Of a stretch of 12,345 nt of DNA, positions 1 through 6,115 are shown piece by piece. Made by a program: the position numbers and the translations under genes. Position 1 is the first letter of the stretch, and every line of letters starts with the position of its first letter. Where the stretch lies: assembly GCA_038223055.1 (NCBI GenBank), contig JBBRHF010000136.1:1-12345 (forward strand), in the 5' to 3' direction. Under the pieces are notes generated by a model. It saw only the letters and a program-made list of their open reading frames with translations. It was not told the DNA's origin and did not search any database. The DNA comes from JBBRHF01 sp038223055. Its GTDB lineage: Bacteria; Actinomycetota; Actinomycetes; JACCUZ01.

Positions 1-1508
1 TCGCTCAACCCGTCGACCAACTCGGCGAACCTGTCGGCCACGGTCCCGGTGAACGGCACCACCTCGACCCGGCCGGCCTGGTCCAACTCCTCAAGCGTGG
101 TCCGGGCCTCGGAGATGATCGCCTCCGTCTCGGCCTTGACCGTCGCGACGTCGTCGTCATCGAGCAGCCCCTTGACCGCGAGCCGCTTGGCGTTGGCCCA
201 CTCCGCCTCGGTCTCCCTGATCCGGGCTTTGAGCCGGTCGCGCTTCTTCTCCGCGTCCGCGTCAGCGGCGACGCCGCGCGTCACCTGCACCGCGACGGTC
301 TTCCCGCCGCGGATCGGTTGCGAAGCGATGCCCTTGATGATGTTGTCGGCCAGGATCGTGTTGACCTTCTCGCAGGGGCTGTATCCGGAGCGCGGGACCA
401 TGCCTGGCCGCTTGCCGGGGCAATAGAACCGGATGCGCACGGTCTTGTGGCTGCGAGGGTTGTCGATCCGCGTGTACATCCGGTGCCCGCACCGCCCACA
501 GAACACGATCCCGTCCAGAACGTTGTCCGGCGTGGCCTTCGTGTCCCTGTTCTTCTGGCCGCGCGCGGAGAGCCTCCGCGCGTTGACCCGATGCCACAAC
601 TCAGGGTCAACGATCGCCCCCAATGGGGACTCGCGGGTCACCCGGCCAGGGTCATCTTCGCCCCGCCGTTCCAGATATGGCTTGCCGTTCTCATCCCGCA
701 GCACCTGCTGGCGTCCCCAGGTCAGCTCGCCCTTGTAGAACGGGTTGTCCAGAATCCCGGCGATCGAGTTCGGCGGCCACGCATCCTTGCCCGTCTTGGT
801 CGGCACGCCCTCTCGCGTCAGTCGCCGCGCGATCTCCTCGACCGACACGCCCTCATCGGCCCAGGTGAACATCTGGACCAGCCACGGGTACTCCTCGGGA
901 TACAGCTCGGGCGCCCCCGAGCGGACCTTGCGGCCATTGACGAACGCCGGCATCCCGGATGGCAGCTCCACGCCCTCGACGACCAGCGGCTTCATGCGCA
1001 CCCCATACGGCGGGCGCATCGCCACCGTCGACCCGGCAACCACCTTGGCCCGAAGGTTCCTGCGGGTACGGCGCCGGACCTTCAACACCTCGCCCTTGGC
1101 GTTGACCGCGCGCACGTCCGCGTCGTACATCGCGTCCTCGTCGTGCGGGTCGATGAGTCCGATGTCCTCGGTTACCAGCGTGATCCCGAGACGCTTGCAC
1201 AACGACGTGATCTTCTGGCGCTGACCCACGCCGGCCGTGATCCGCTCCAGCTCGTTGACCACCAGGAACCGCACGTGGCGGTGAGTCTCCAGATGGTCGA
1301 ACATCTCCTGGAGACCCGGCCGGTCGGCCAGCGTCCGGGAGACACCCTCGTCTGTGAACGTCTCCAGCAACGAGACGCCGTGATCGGCCGCGGCCATCTC
1401 GTTGATAGCCCGCTGTTCAGTCGTCGAGCCCTGCTCCTCGGTCGAGTACCGCGTATAGCCCACACCCAGCCGCGACGTAGTGCTTGCAGGGGCTCGTCGA
1501 GCGCTCAT
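1..1508 (-). CDS. Large serine recombinase/integrase, C-terminus cut by left edge
   Basis: Site-specific serine integrase, the enzyme that inserts and excises phages or integrative elements by a Ser-linked DNA intermediate. 502 complete codons are visible from the ATG at 1508. The resolvase catalytic domain (about residues 14-155) has YTRYS (Arg20, predicted nucleophile Ser22), Gln26 and the DRPGL segment (62-66). A recombinase domain (about 165-320) contains RPPYGV, GVPTKTG and the DNPFYKG stretch. A zinc ribbon (about 330-395) has Cys337, Cys340, Cys363 and Cys379. A charged helix from about 416 to 478 looks like the family's coiled coil. Large serine integrases are usually 450-600 residues, so little is missing. 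Odd point: the usual DRLxR motif reads LERITA (87-92), so the aspartate is Glu and the last arginine is Ala. The gene starts 34 nt after the interrupted ligC stop, in the same direction, and is preceded by a good -10 box. Family certain; phage versus ICE origin unknown. Confidence 0.95.
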   Translation of the reverse strand, partial: MSARRAPASTTSRLGVGYTRYSTEEQGSTTEQRAINEMAAADHGVSLLETFTDEGVSRTLADRPGLQEMFDHLETHRHVRFLVVNELERITAGVGQRQKITSLCKRLGITLVTEDIGLIDPHDEDAMYDADVRAVNAKGEVLKVRRRTRRNLRAKVVAGSTVAMRPPYGVRMKPLVVEGVELPSGMPAFVNGRKVRSGAPELYPEEYPWLVQMFTWADEGVSVEEIARRLTREGVPTKTGKDAWPPNSIAGILDNPFYKGELTWGRQQVLRDENGKPYLERRGEDDPGRVTRESPLGAIVDPELWHRVNARRLSARGQKNRDTKATPDNVLDGIVFCGRCGHRMYTRIDNPRSHKTVRIRFYCPGKRPGMVPRSGYSPCEKVNTILADNIIKGIASQPIRGGKTVAVQVTRGVAADADAEKKRDRLKARIRETEAEWANAKRLAVKGLLDDDDVATVKAETEAIISEARTTLEELDQAGRVEVVPFTGTVADRFAELVDGLS

Positions 1509-1514
1509 AGACCG

Positions 1515-1520
1515 AGTATA
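1515..1520 (-). promoter_or_regulatory. -10 box for a leaderless integrase transcript
   Basis: On the minus strand the hexamer TATACT lies 6 nt upstream of the integrase ATG at 1508. Five of six positions match TATAAT, and the spacing would put transcription start at the A of ATG, a common leaderless arrangement in actinobacteria. There is no Shine-Dalgarno sequence. Upstream lies an AT-rich stretch with a run of six T and no good -35 box. The assignment is inferred from sequence only. Confidence 0.5.
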
Positions 1521-1560
1521 GACGGCATTACGTACAAAAAACTCAGAAGCCGTCCCACTT
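1515..1560. other. Predicted attachment-site junction (attL or attR) of the integrated element
   Basis: The ligase reading frame matches its family through Phe34 (codon at 1548-1546), where an Arg codon is expected next. Instead there is TGA followed by AT-rich, non-ligase sequence and then the integrase promoter and gene. Host-like sequence therefore ends at or just above 1546, and the integrase-side half-site occupies roughly 1515-1545. That half contains a TACGTA palindrome at 1529-1534. A recombination site directly 5' of int is common for large serine integrases. The exact crossover dinucleotide cannot be fixed without the other end of the element. Confidence 0.7.
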
Positions 1561-1647
1561 GGGCTCGTAGAGGTAGTCCCCCTCCGGCACGCCGCTCACC
1601 GACTTCGCGAGCATCGGGCCGACCGGGGGCATGACCGGGAGGTGCAT
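1543..1647 (-). pseudogene. ligC: ATP-dependent DNA ligase (LigC-type), N-terminal 34 codons, interrupted by element insertion
   Basis: The frame from ATG 1647 begins MHLPVMPPVGPMLAKSV and ends YEPKWDGF followed by TGA. This is the N-terminus of actinobacterial ATP-dependent ligases. From memory, Mycobacterium LigC starts almost identically and continues KWDGFR into the adenylation domain. Lys30 is the adenylated lysine of motif I (KxDGxR). The copy stops one residue before the motif's arginine and lacks all the rest of the roughly 350-residue protein, so it cannot be active. The family serves non-replicative joining such as end-joining or base-excision repair. No Shine-Dalgarno sequence precedes the ATG; a TACCGT box (1659-1654) lies 6 nt upstream, which would suit a leaderless message. 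The remaining ligase codons, with no catalytic lysine, are expected at the far end of the element. Confidence 0.85.
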
Positions 1648-1653
1648 GGGCCG

Positions 1654-1659
1654 ACGGTA
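1654..1659 (-). promoter_or_regulatory. Possible -10 box for the ligC fragment
   Basis: TACCGT on the minus strand fits the TAnnnT pattern and lies 6 nt before ATG 1647, the same spacing as the integrase -10 box. No convincing -35 box is seen 17-18 nt upstream. If real, this host promoter would now also read through the short ligase fragment into the integrase. Confidence 0.3.
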
Positions 1660-1885
1660 CTGGATCAGGGCACCTGGAACAGACGCTCGCGATCAGGTCC
1701 GACCCCGATCTGATGGTCGGTGATGCCGGCGACCCGTTCGATCACCTGCGCGATGTTGGCGACCGCGCCTTGACGGGTGCGGCACCGTGCGTGTCTGCCA
1801 CTTCGGCCACGGATGCCGTGGTCGCGACGACTTCGCCGTCGGTGCGGGGAGGGGTGGCCTGCGCGCTGCGTGGAAGGCTGATGGC
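1660..1885. other. Intergenic region between ligC fragment and DoxX gene; possible decayed coding remnant and a hairpin
   Basis: No intact gene is seen. On the minus strand an open stretch ending at the TGA at 1667-1665 reads ANIAQVIERVAGITDHQIGV..., plausible as a protein C-terminus, 17 nt before the ligase start. Upstream of about 1775 that frame turns arginine-rich, while another minus-strand frame (DGEVVATTASVAEVAD...) looks more protein-like, as if a frameshift lay near 1770. No start codon fits and I recognise no family. An inverted repeat, CCACGG-ATG-CCGTGG (1807-1821), could be a hairpin or operator. Confidence 0.3.
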
Positions 1886-2272
1886 ATGACCCCCCGATCC
1901 CGCTGGCGCGCCGCCTCGCCGTACGTGCTGGGGGGGCTGCTCACGGTCACCGGGGCACTGCACTTCCTCGCCCCCAAGCCCTACGCCGGGATCGTGCCGG
2001 ACCGGCTGCCGGCCCACTACGCGCTGGTTTATGTCAGCGGCGCCGCAGAGTTGGCCGGTGCGGCCGGCCTGGTCGTCCCCCGCACCCGTCGGCTCGCAGG
2101 TTGGGCGACGGCGGCGCTGTTCGTGGCGGTGTTCCCGGCCAACGTGGCGATGGCTTTGGACTCGGGCGGCACGTCGGGGCTCTACCAGGCGGCGGCCTGG
2201 GTGAGGCTGCCGCTGCAGGTGCCGCTGATCGCCTGGGCGCTCGACATAGCGCGTCACTCAGGTCGCGAGTAG
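1886..2272 (+). CDS. DoxX-like small integral membrane protein
   Basis: 128-residue hydrophobic protein. Four predicted membrane segments lie at about residues 12-30 (YVLGGLLTVTGALHFLAP), 44-63 (LVYVSGAAELAGAAGLVVP), 69-90 and 103-121, with short charged loops such as the PRTRR turn near 65-69. The TGxLHFxxPKPY start, the GAAELxxAxGL segment and the FPANVxMAL stretch are typical of the DoxX/DoxX-like membrane family, whose molecular role is poorly defined (members have been tied to redox or quinone-linked functions). The ATG at 1886 is chosen because GGAAGG at 1872-1877 lies 8 nt upstream; an open frame extends further upstream but looks non-coding. The gene stands alone, divergent from the ligase fragment and convergent with the RibD-like gene. 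A run of seven G (1930-1936) lies early in the gene. Confidence 0.8.
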   Translation: MTPRSRWRAASPYVLGGLLTVTGALHFLAPKPYAGIVPDRLPAHYALVYVSGAAELAGAAGLVVPRTRRLAGWATAALFVAVFPANVAMALDSGGTSGLYQAAAWVRLPLQVPLIAWALDIARHSGRE

Positions 2273-2292
2273 GGCCGGCAGGTAGGGCCGGC
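2269..2292. repeat. Tandem 11-bp repeat forming a GC hairpin between convergent genes
   Basis: GTAGGGCCGGC occurs at 2269-2279 and again at 2282-2292 (period 13). Because GCCGGC is self-complementary, the two copies can pair (2274-2279 with 2287-2292, 7-nt loop). The structure lies exactly between the DoxX stop (2270-2272) and the RibD-like stop (2295-2297), where a two-way terminator would be expected. There is no T-tract, so termination activity is a guess. Confidence 0.4.
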
Positions 2293-2294
2293 GA

Positions 2295-3023
2295 TCAGTG
2301 GCGAGTCAGCACATAGCGGGCGAACAACGCGCCGTCCTCCTCCAGCAGGTGCGCCAGGTCGATGTCGCTCGGGCCGTGCAACGCCGCACCGACGAGCACC
2401 CGCGGCCCGGCACCGCCGACGAGGGCGGGCGAGATCGTCAGGCACAGCTCGTCCAACGACCCGGACGCCACCACCTCGCCGAGCAGCCGGGGGCCGCCCT
2501 CGCAGAGCACCCGGCTCAGCCCGCGGTCGGCCAGCCGGTCGATCGCGCCGGAGATGTCGACGTGCTCCTCCCCGGCCACGATGACCTCGGCGACCTCGGC
2601 CAGGCGGTCCCGGGCGGCCGGGTCGGAGGACCGGGACGTGACGACGATGGTGGGCTCGCTGCCGCCGAACAGCGGGGATGCCGGGTCGAGGTCGAGCCGG
2701 GACGTGACCAGGGCCAGCGCCGGAGCGGGGCGCTGGCCGGCGGCGACCCGCAGGTCGGCATAGGCGTCCTTGGGGCGAGGCGCGCGGTAGCCCTCGACCC
2801 GTGCCGTGCCGGCGCCGACGAGCACGACGTCGGCGAGGCCGCGCAGCGCCGCGAAGACCCGCTTGTCGGCCTCGCCGGACAGGCCGCCGGACCGCCCCTC
2901 GGCCACGGCCGACCCGTCGACCGAAGACACCATGTTGGCGCGCACCCAGCGCCGCCCCACCGGGTAGGCGTAGGCGACGGTGAGATCCACTTCCTCGGCG
3001 TACGTCGGGAGAAGGCGCCGCAC
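2295..3023 (-). CDS. RibD C-terminal/dihydrofolate reductase-like fold protein (pyrimidine reductase family)
   Basis: 242-residue protein with a single RibD-C domain, the NADPH-binding reductase fold shared with dihydrofolate reductase. Visible landmarks are the N-terminal strand RANMVSSVDGSAV (28-40), SGEADKRVFAALRGLADVVLVGAGT (49-73), the middle strands LALVTSRLDLD and TIVVTS, and the nucleotide-site signature CEGGPRLLG (174-182). The deaminase half of bifunctional RibD is absent, so this is a stand-alone reductase-like protein. Members can be riboflavin-pathway reductases, but many actinobacterial paralogues have unknown substrates. The GTG at 3023 is chosen because residues start to match the family there and it lies one nucleotide after the stop of the upstream small membrane gene (TGAGGTG), implying translational coupling. 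It is the last gene of the treZ run, with a hairpin downstream. Family confident; substrate unknown. Confidence 0.88.
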   Translation of the reverse strand: MRRLLPTYAEEVDLTVAYAYPVGRRWVRANMVSSVDGSAVAEGRSGGLSGEADKRVFAALRGLADVVLVGAGTARVEGYRAPRPKDAYADLRVAAGQRPAPALALVTSRLDLDPASPLFGGSEPTIVVTSRSSDPAARDRLAEVAEVIVAGEEHVDISGAIDRLADRGLSRVLCEGGPRLLGEVVASGSLDELCLTISPALVGGAGPRVLVGAALHGPSDIDLAHLLEEDGALFARYVLTRH

Positions 3024-3024
3024 C

Positions 3025-3291
3025 TCAGCGCAACCTGTTCCGGGGGCGGCGGCTCGCGGCGGCGATGACCGCAACGCACACCGCGGCGATGCCGACCTGG
3101 CAGCCCAGGACCAGCAGCCCCGAGTCGATCCCCGCGGCCCGCGCGACGGCAAGTCCGCCCACCGAGCCCACCAGGCCGACGGCGACCGTGAACAGGCAGC
3201 CGATCGGCTGCCGGCCCGGCACCACGAGCCGGCCGAGCAGGCCGATCACCAGGCCGACGATCAGGGTCGTGAGGATATTTTGCCCGTCCAT
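3025..3291 (-). CDS. GlsB/YeaQ/YmgE-type (transglycosylase-associated) small membrane protein
   Basis: 88 residues with three hydrophobic segments: about 6-24 (ILTTLIVGLVIGLLGRLVV), 31-52 (GCLFTVAVGLVGSVGGLAVARA) and 58-79. The PGRQPIG turn between the first two segments is the hallmark of this family, usually 80-90 residues. The family is called transglycosylase-associated, but no enzymatic role is established; members are often stress-induced. The C-terminus is basic (SRRPRNRLR), likely cytoplasmic. ATG 3291 begins 5 nt after the treZ stop and the gene ends 1 nt before the RibD-like GTG, so the three are almost certainly co-transcribed. No strong ribosome-binding site is seen, which favours coupling to treZ translation. 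Confidence 0.88.
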   Translation of the reverse strand: MDGQNILTTLIVGLVIGLLGRLVVPGRQPIGCLFTVAVGLVGSVGGLAVARAAGIDSGLLVLGCQVGIAAVCVAVIAAASRRPRNRLR

Positions 3292-3296
3292 GCGTC

Positions 3297-5069
3297 TCAG
3301 CCTGCCACGCGCACGACGGCCACGGACTCGGCGGGCAGCATGAGGCCGCCGGCCTCGCCCGTCCCGCGCCCGCCGGCCTCGCCGGACCCGGACAGGTCGA
3401 CAGAGGCGAGCAGCACCTCGCCCACGGCAAGGTCGAACCGCTGCGCCTCCGGTCCCAGGTTGGCGAGGACCCGCAGTGCGCCACGGGTCACGACGACAGT
3501 CCGGGTCGCAGCGTCGGCCACGACCTCGACCCGGTCCAGGCGCGGGTCGCTGAGCTCGGGCTCGGCGCGCCGCAGCCGCACGAGCCGCCGGTGCCAGTCG
3601 AGCATCTCGGCGTGGGTGCCGTGCTCGAGCTCGGACCAGTCGAGGACCGAGCGTCGCCAGGTCGCCGGGTCCTGCGGGTCGGGCACCGACTCCTCGGCCC
3701 ACCCGTGGGCGGCGAACTCCCGCCGCCGGCCCTGGCGCACGGAGTCCGCGAGCTCGATCTCCTGGTGGTCGGTGAAAAACTGCCACGGAGTCGAAGCGGC
3801 CCACTCCTCGCCCATGAACAGCATCGGGGTGCACGGCGAGGTGAGCACCAGTGCGGCGCCGACCTTGGCCAGCCCGGTCGAGATGGTGGCGGTGATCCGG
3901 TCCCCGGTCGCGCGGTTGCCGACCTGATCGTGGTCCTGCAGGTAGCCCAGGAACCGGTGACCCGGTGTGCGGGCGCGGTCGACCGGCGATCCGTGGCTGG
4001 CGGACCGGAACGAGGACCAGGTGCCGGCGTGGAAGAAGGCTGCGGTCAACGTCGTACGCAGGGCGGTGTAGGGGTCGGCGGCGAAGTCGCCGTAGTAGCC
4101 CTCGTCCTCCCCGGTCAGCAGGGCATGCAGGGCGTGGTGGAGGTCGTCGCTCCACTGGGCGGTCATCCCCATGCCGCCGCACTCGCGAGGCGTCACGGTC
4201 TGCGGTTCGTTGAGGTCGGACTCGGCGATCAGCGTCAACGGCCGGCGCACGGCCGTCGCCAGCGCATCCACCTCGCGGGACAGCGCGGGCAGCAGGTGCT
4301 CCTCGCTGTCGTCGACCAGGGCGTGTACGGCGTCCAGGCGCAGCCCGTCGAGGTGGAAGTCGCGAAGCCACATCAGGGCGTTGTCGATGATCCAGCGGCG
4401 CACCTCGTAGCTGCCCTCGTCGTCCAGGTTGATCGCGGCACCCCACGGGGTGTGGTGGCGTTCGGTGAAGTAGGGCCCGACCAGGGACAGGTAGTTGCCG
4501 CTAGGCCCGAGATGGTTGTAGACGACGTCGAGCACGACGCCCAGCCCGCGACCGTGGCAGGCGTCGACGAAACGCTTGAGCGCGTCGGGGCCGCCGTAGG
4601 GCTCGTGGACGGCGTAGGGATGCACTCCGTCGTAGCCCCAGCCGTGCACGCCCGGGAACGCGGCCACGGGCATCAGCTCGACCAGGTCGACGCCGAGGTC
4701 GACCAGGTGGTCGAGTCGCTTCTGCGCGGCGTCGAGGGTGCCGGTCTCGGTGAAGGTCCCGATGTGCAGCTCGTAGACCAGCGCGCCGGGCAGCGCGACG
4801 CCGCGCCACGCGTGGTCGGTCCAGGTGAACCGGGTGTCGTCGTAGACCCGGCTCGGGCCGTGCACGCCGTAGGGCTGCCAACGGGTGCGCGGGTCAGGAA
4901 TGGGGGTGTCATCCGTCCCGACGGAGAAGGAGTAGTCGGTCCCGTGGACGGCTCCGGGCAGCTCGAGGCGCCACCAGCCACCGGGAGCGGGAGTCATCTC
5001 GTGGCGAGCGCCGTCGACCTCGATGTGGACGTCGGGCGCATGGGGAGACCACAGGGAGAAGAGCGTCAC
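3297..5069 (-). CDS. treZ: Malto-oligosyltrehalose trehalohydrolase (TreZ)
   Basis: Cytoplasmic GH13 enzyme that cleaves the bond next to the terminal trehalosyl unit of maltooligosyl-trehalose, releasing trehalose; it works after TreY. Numbering from the GTG at 5069 (590 residues), an N-terminal beta domain (FSLWSPHAPDV) precedes the barrel. Region I is DVVYNH. Region II is GLRLDAVHAL (nucleophile Asp246). IAESDLN has the acid Glu283, and QDHDQVGNR has the third acidic residue Asp381. The YELHIGTFTETGT and MPVAAFPGVHGWGYDG stretches are characteristic of TreZ rather than of branching enzyme. A GTG at 5144 would add 25 residues with no family resemblance and nearly reach the ppk2 start, so the internal GTG is preferred; neither has a good ribosome-binding site. 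Near the C-terminus a Gly-rich insert carries GEAGG twice (DNA repeat at 3346-3359 and 3370-3383). First gene of a run with the GlsB-like and RibD-like genes. Confidence 0.95.
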   Translation of the reverse strand: MTLFSLWSPHAPDVHIEVDGARHEMTPAPGGWWRLELPGAVHGTDYSFSVGTDDTPIPDPRTRWQPYGVHGPSRVYDDTRFTWTDHAWRGVALPGALVYELHIGTFTETGTLDAAQKRLDHLVDLGVDLVELMPVAAFPGVHGWGYDGVHPYAVHEPYGGPDALKRFVDACHGRGLGVVLDVVYNHLGPSGNYLSLVGPYFTERHHTPWGAAINLDDEGSYEVRRWIIDNALMWLRDFHLDGLRLDAVHALVDDSEEHLLPALSREVDALATAVRRPLTLIAESDLNEPQTVTPRECGGMGMTAQWSDDLHHALHALLTGEDEGYYGDFAADPYTALRTTLTAAFFHAGTWSSFRSASHGSPVDRARTPGHRFLGYLQDHDQVGNRATGDRITATISTGLAKVGAALVLTSPCTPMLFMGEEWAASTPWQFFTDHQEIELADSVRQGRRREFAAHGWAEESVPDPQDPATWRRSVLDWSELEHGTHAEMLDWHRRLVRLRRAEPELSDPRLDRVEVVADAATRTVVVTRGALRVLANLGPEAQRFDLAVGEVLLASVDLSGSGEAGGRGTGEAGGLMLPAESVAVVRVAG

Positions 5070-5083
5070 GGCGTGGAACCGTA

Positions 5084-5099
5084 CCCGGGTGGGCCCGGG
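5084..5099. repeat. CCCGGG inverted/direct repeat at the treZ start region
   Basis: Two CCCGGG palindromes (5084-5089 and 5094-5099) separated by TGGG lie 15 nt upstream of the preferred treZ GTG, in the divergent treZ/ppk2 region. They could form a short hairpin or serve as a protein-binding site, but chance is possible in DNA this GC-rich. If treZ used the upstream GTG at 5144 this would be coding sequence. Confidence 0.3.
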
Positions 5100-5111
5100 C
5101 GGAACCCAGGC

Positions 5112-5141
5112 CTGTCCAGAAGCCTGCGGCTCTGCCAAGAT
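5112..5141 (+). promoter_or_regulatory. Possible promoter for ppk2 (leaderless type)
   Basis: CTGTCC (5112-5117), an 18-nt spacer and CAAGAT (5136-5141) resemble -35 and -10 boxes, followed by 6 nt and the ATG at 5148. There is no Shine-Dalgarno sequence before that ATG, which suits a leaderless message. Both boxes are only partial matches to consensus. Confidence 0.35.
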
Positions 5142-5147
5142 CACCGG

Positions 5148-6101
5148 ATGGTCAAGAAGTCGAAGTCGTCGGAAAAGTCGTCCGCCAAGTTCGATGCCCA
5201 GTCTGATGCCCAGTCCGCCGCCCTATCCGCTGCCCAGGCGTCGGCGGACGGTCGGCCCGCCGGGCAACGCGTCACCGACCTGCTCCGCGTGCCGGTCGGC
5301 CCGGTCGACCTGCGTCAGATCCCCACCAGGGCCGTCGTCGGTTTCGACGGCGACAAGGCCGCGGGCGAGGCCGCGTTGCTGGCGCTCGGACCCCGGCTCG
5401 CCGAGCTGCAGGAGCGGCTGTTCGCCGAGGGCCGCACCGGCGGGTCGCGGCGGATCCTGCTGGTGCTGCAGGGCATGGACACCTCCGGCAAGGGCGGCAC
5501 GGTGCGCCACGTGGTCGGCGAGGTCGACGCGCAAGGCGTGTCGATCACCTCGTTCAAGGCCCCGACCCGCGAGGAGCTCGCGCACGAGTTCCTGTGGCGG
5601 ATCAAGGCGCGGGTCCCCGAGCCGGGCATGATCGGGGTGTTCGACCGCTCGCACTATGAGGACGTCGGTGTCGTGCGGGTGCACAACTTGGTCGAGCGGC
5701 GCACCTGGGCGCGTCGCTACACCACCATCAACCGGTTCGAGGAGCGGCTGACTGCCGAGGGCACGACTCTCGTCAAGTGCTTCCTGCACATCTCGGCGGA
5801 CGAGTCACGCAAGCGGCTGCTGAAGCGGCTGGCCAGCCCCGACAAGCTGTGGAAGTTCACGCCGGGCGACGTCGACGAGCGGGCCTTCTGGGACGACTAC
5901 CAGACGGCCTACTCCGAGGCGATCGAGCGGTGCAGCCCCGAGTCCGCGCCGTGGCACGTCGTGCCGGCGGACCGCAAGTGGTACCGCAACTGGGCCATCA
6001 TGAACATCCTCGTGGAGCACCTCGAAGCGATGGCGTTGCAGTGGCCGGCACCTGACTACGACGTCGACGAGCAGCGCGCCCGAGTGCTCGCGAGCAACTG
6101 A
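5148..6101 (+). CDS. ppk2: PPK2-family polyphosphate kinase / polyphosphate:nucleotide phosphotransferase
   Basis: Cytoplasmic P-loop enzyme that transfers phosphate between polyphosphate and nucleotides; single-domain class I-type members mainly make NTP from NDP and polyphosphate. It has 317 residues. Walker A is GMDTSGKGG (109-117, Lys115) after the strand ILLVLQ. SFKAPTREELAHEFLWR (135-151) is a typical PPK2 segment. Walker B is GVFDRSHYEDV (163-173, Asp166, Arg167). The lid region has KRLLKRLASPDKLWKF (222-237), and DRKWYRNWAI (275-284) is the conserved C-terminal helix. The DLLRVPVGPVDLRQIPTR start fits the nucleotide-phosphotransferase subfamily. The first 40 residues are a low-complexity Lys/Ser/Ala/Gln tail with a 12-nt-period repeat (5193-5215), probably disordered. 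ATG 5148 is the only good start. The gene lies between treZ (divergent) and treY (convergent, 14 nt between stops), interrupting the trehalose set. Subclass substrate (ADP, AMP or GDP) cannot be read from this alone. Confidence 0.93.
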   Translation: MVKKSKSSEKSSAKFDAQSDAQSAALSAAQASADGRPAGQRVTDLLRVPVGPVDLRQIPTRAVVGFDGDKAAGEAALLALGPRLAELQERLFAEGRTGGSRRILLVLQGMDTSGKGGTVRHVVGEVDAQGVSITSFKAPTREELAHEFLWRIKARVPEPGMIGVFDRSHYEDVGVVRVHNLVERRTWARRYTTINRFEERLTAEGTTLVKCFLHISADESRKRLLKRLASPDKLWKFTPGDVDERAFWDDYQTAYSEAIERCSPESAPWHVVPADRKWYRNWAIMNILVEHLEAMALQWPAPDYDVDEQRARVLASN

Positions 6102-6115
6102 GGTGGCGCGACGAG

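Noticed and set aside
318..1634. A 438-codon plus-strand open frame across the integrase and ligase fragment
   Set aside because: It opposes the well-supported integrase frame, spans the element junction, and its translation resembles no family.
3346..3383. 14-bp direct repeat CCGCCGGCCTCGCC in the treZ 3' end, considered as a mobile-element or recombination site
   Set aside because: It is in frame, spaced 24 nt, and simply encodes a duplicated GEAGG linker; no other sign of mobility is present.
5070..5144. Longer TreZ starting at the GTG at 5144
   Set aside because: The extra 25 residues do not resemble TreZ N-termini, whereas the sequence from the GTG at 5069 matches the beta-domain start. 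It stays possible, since neither start has a clear ribosome-binding site.
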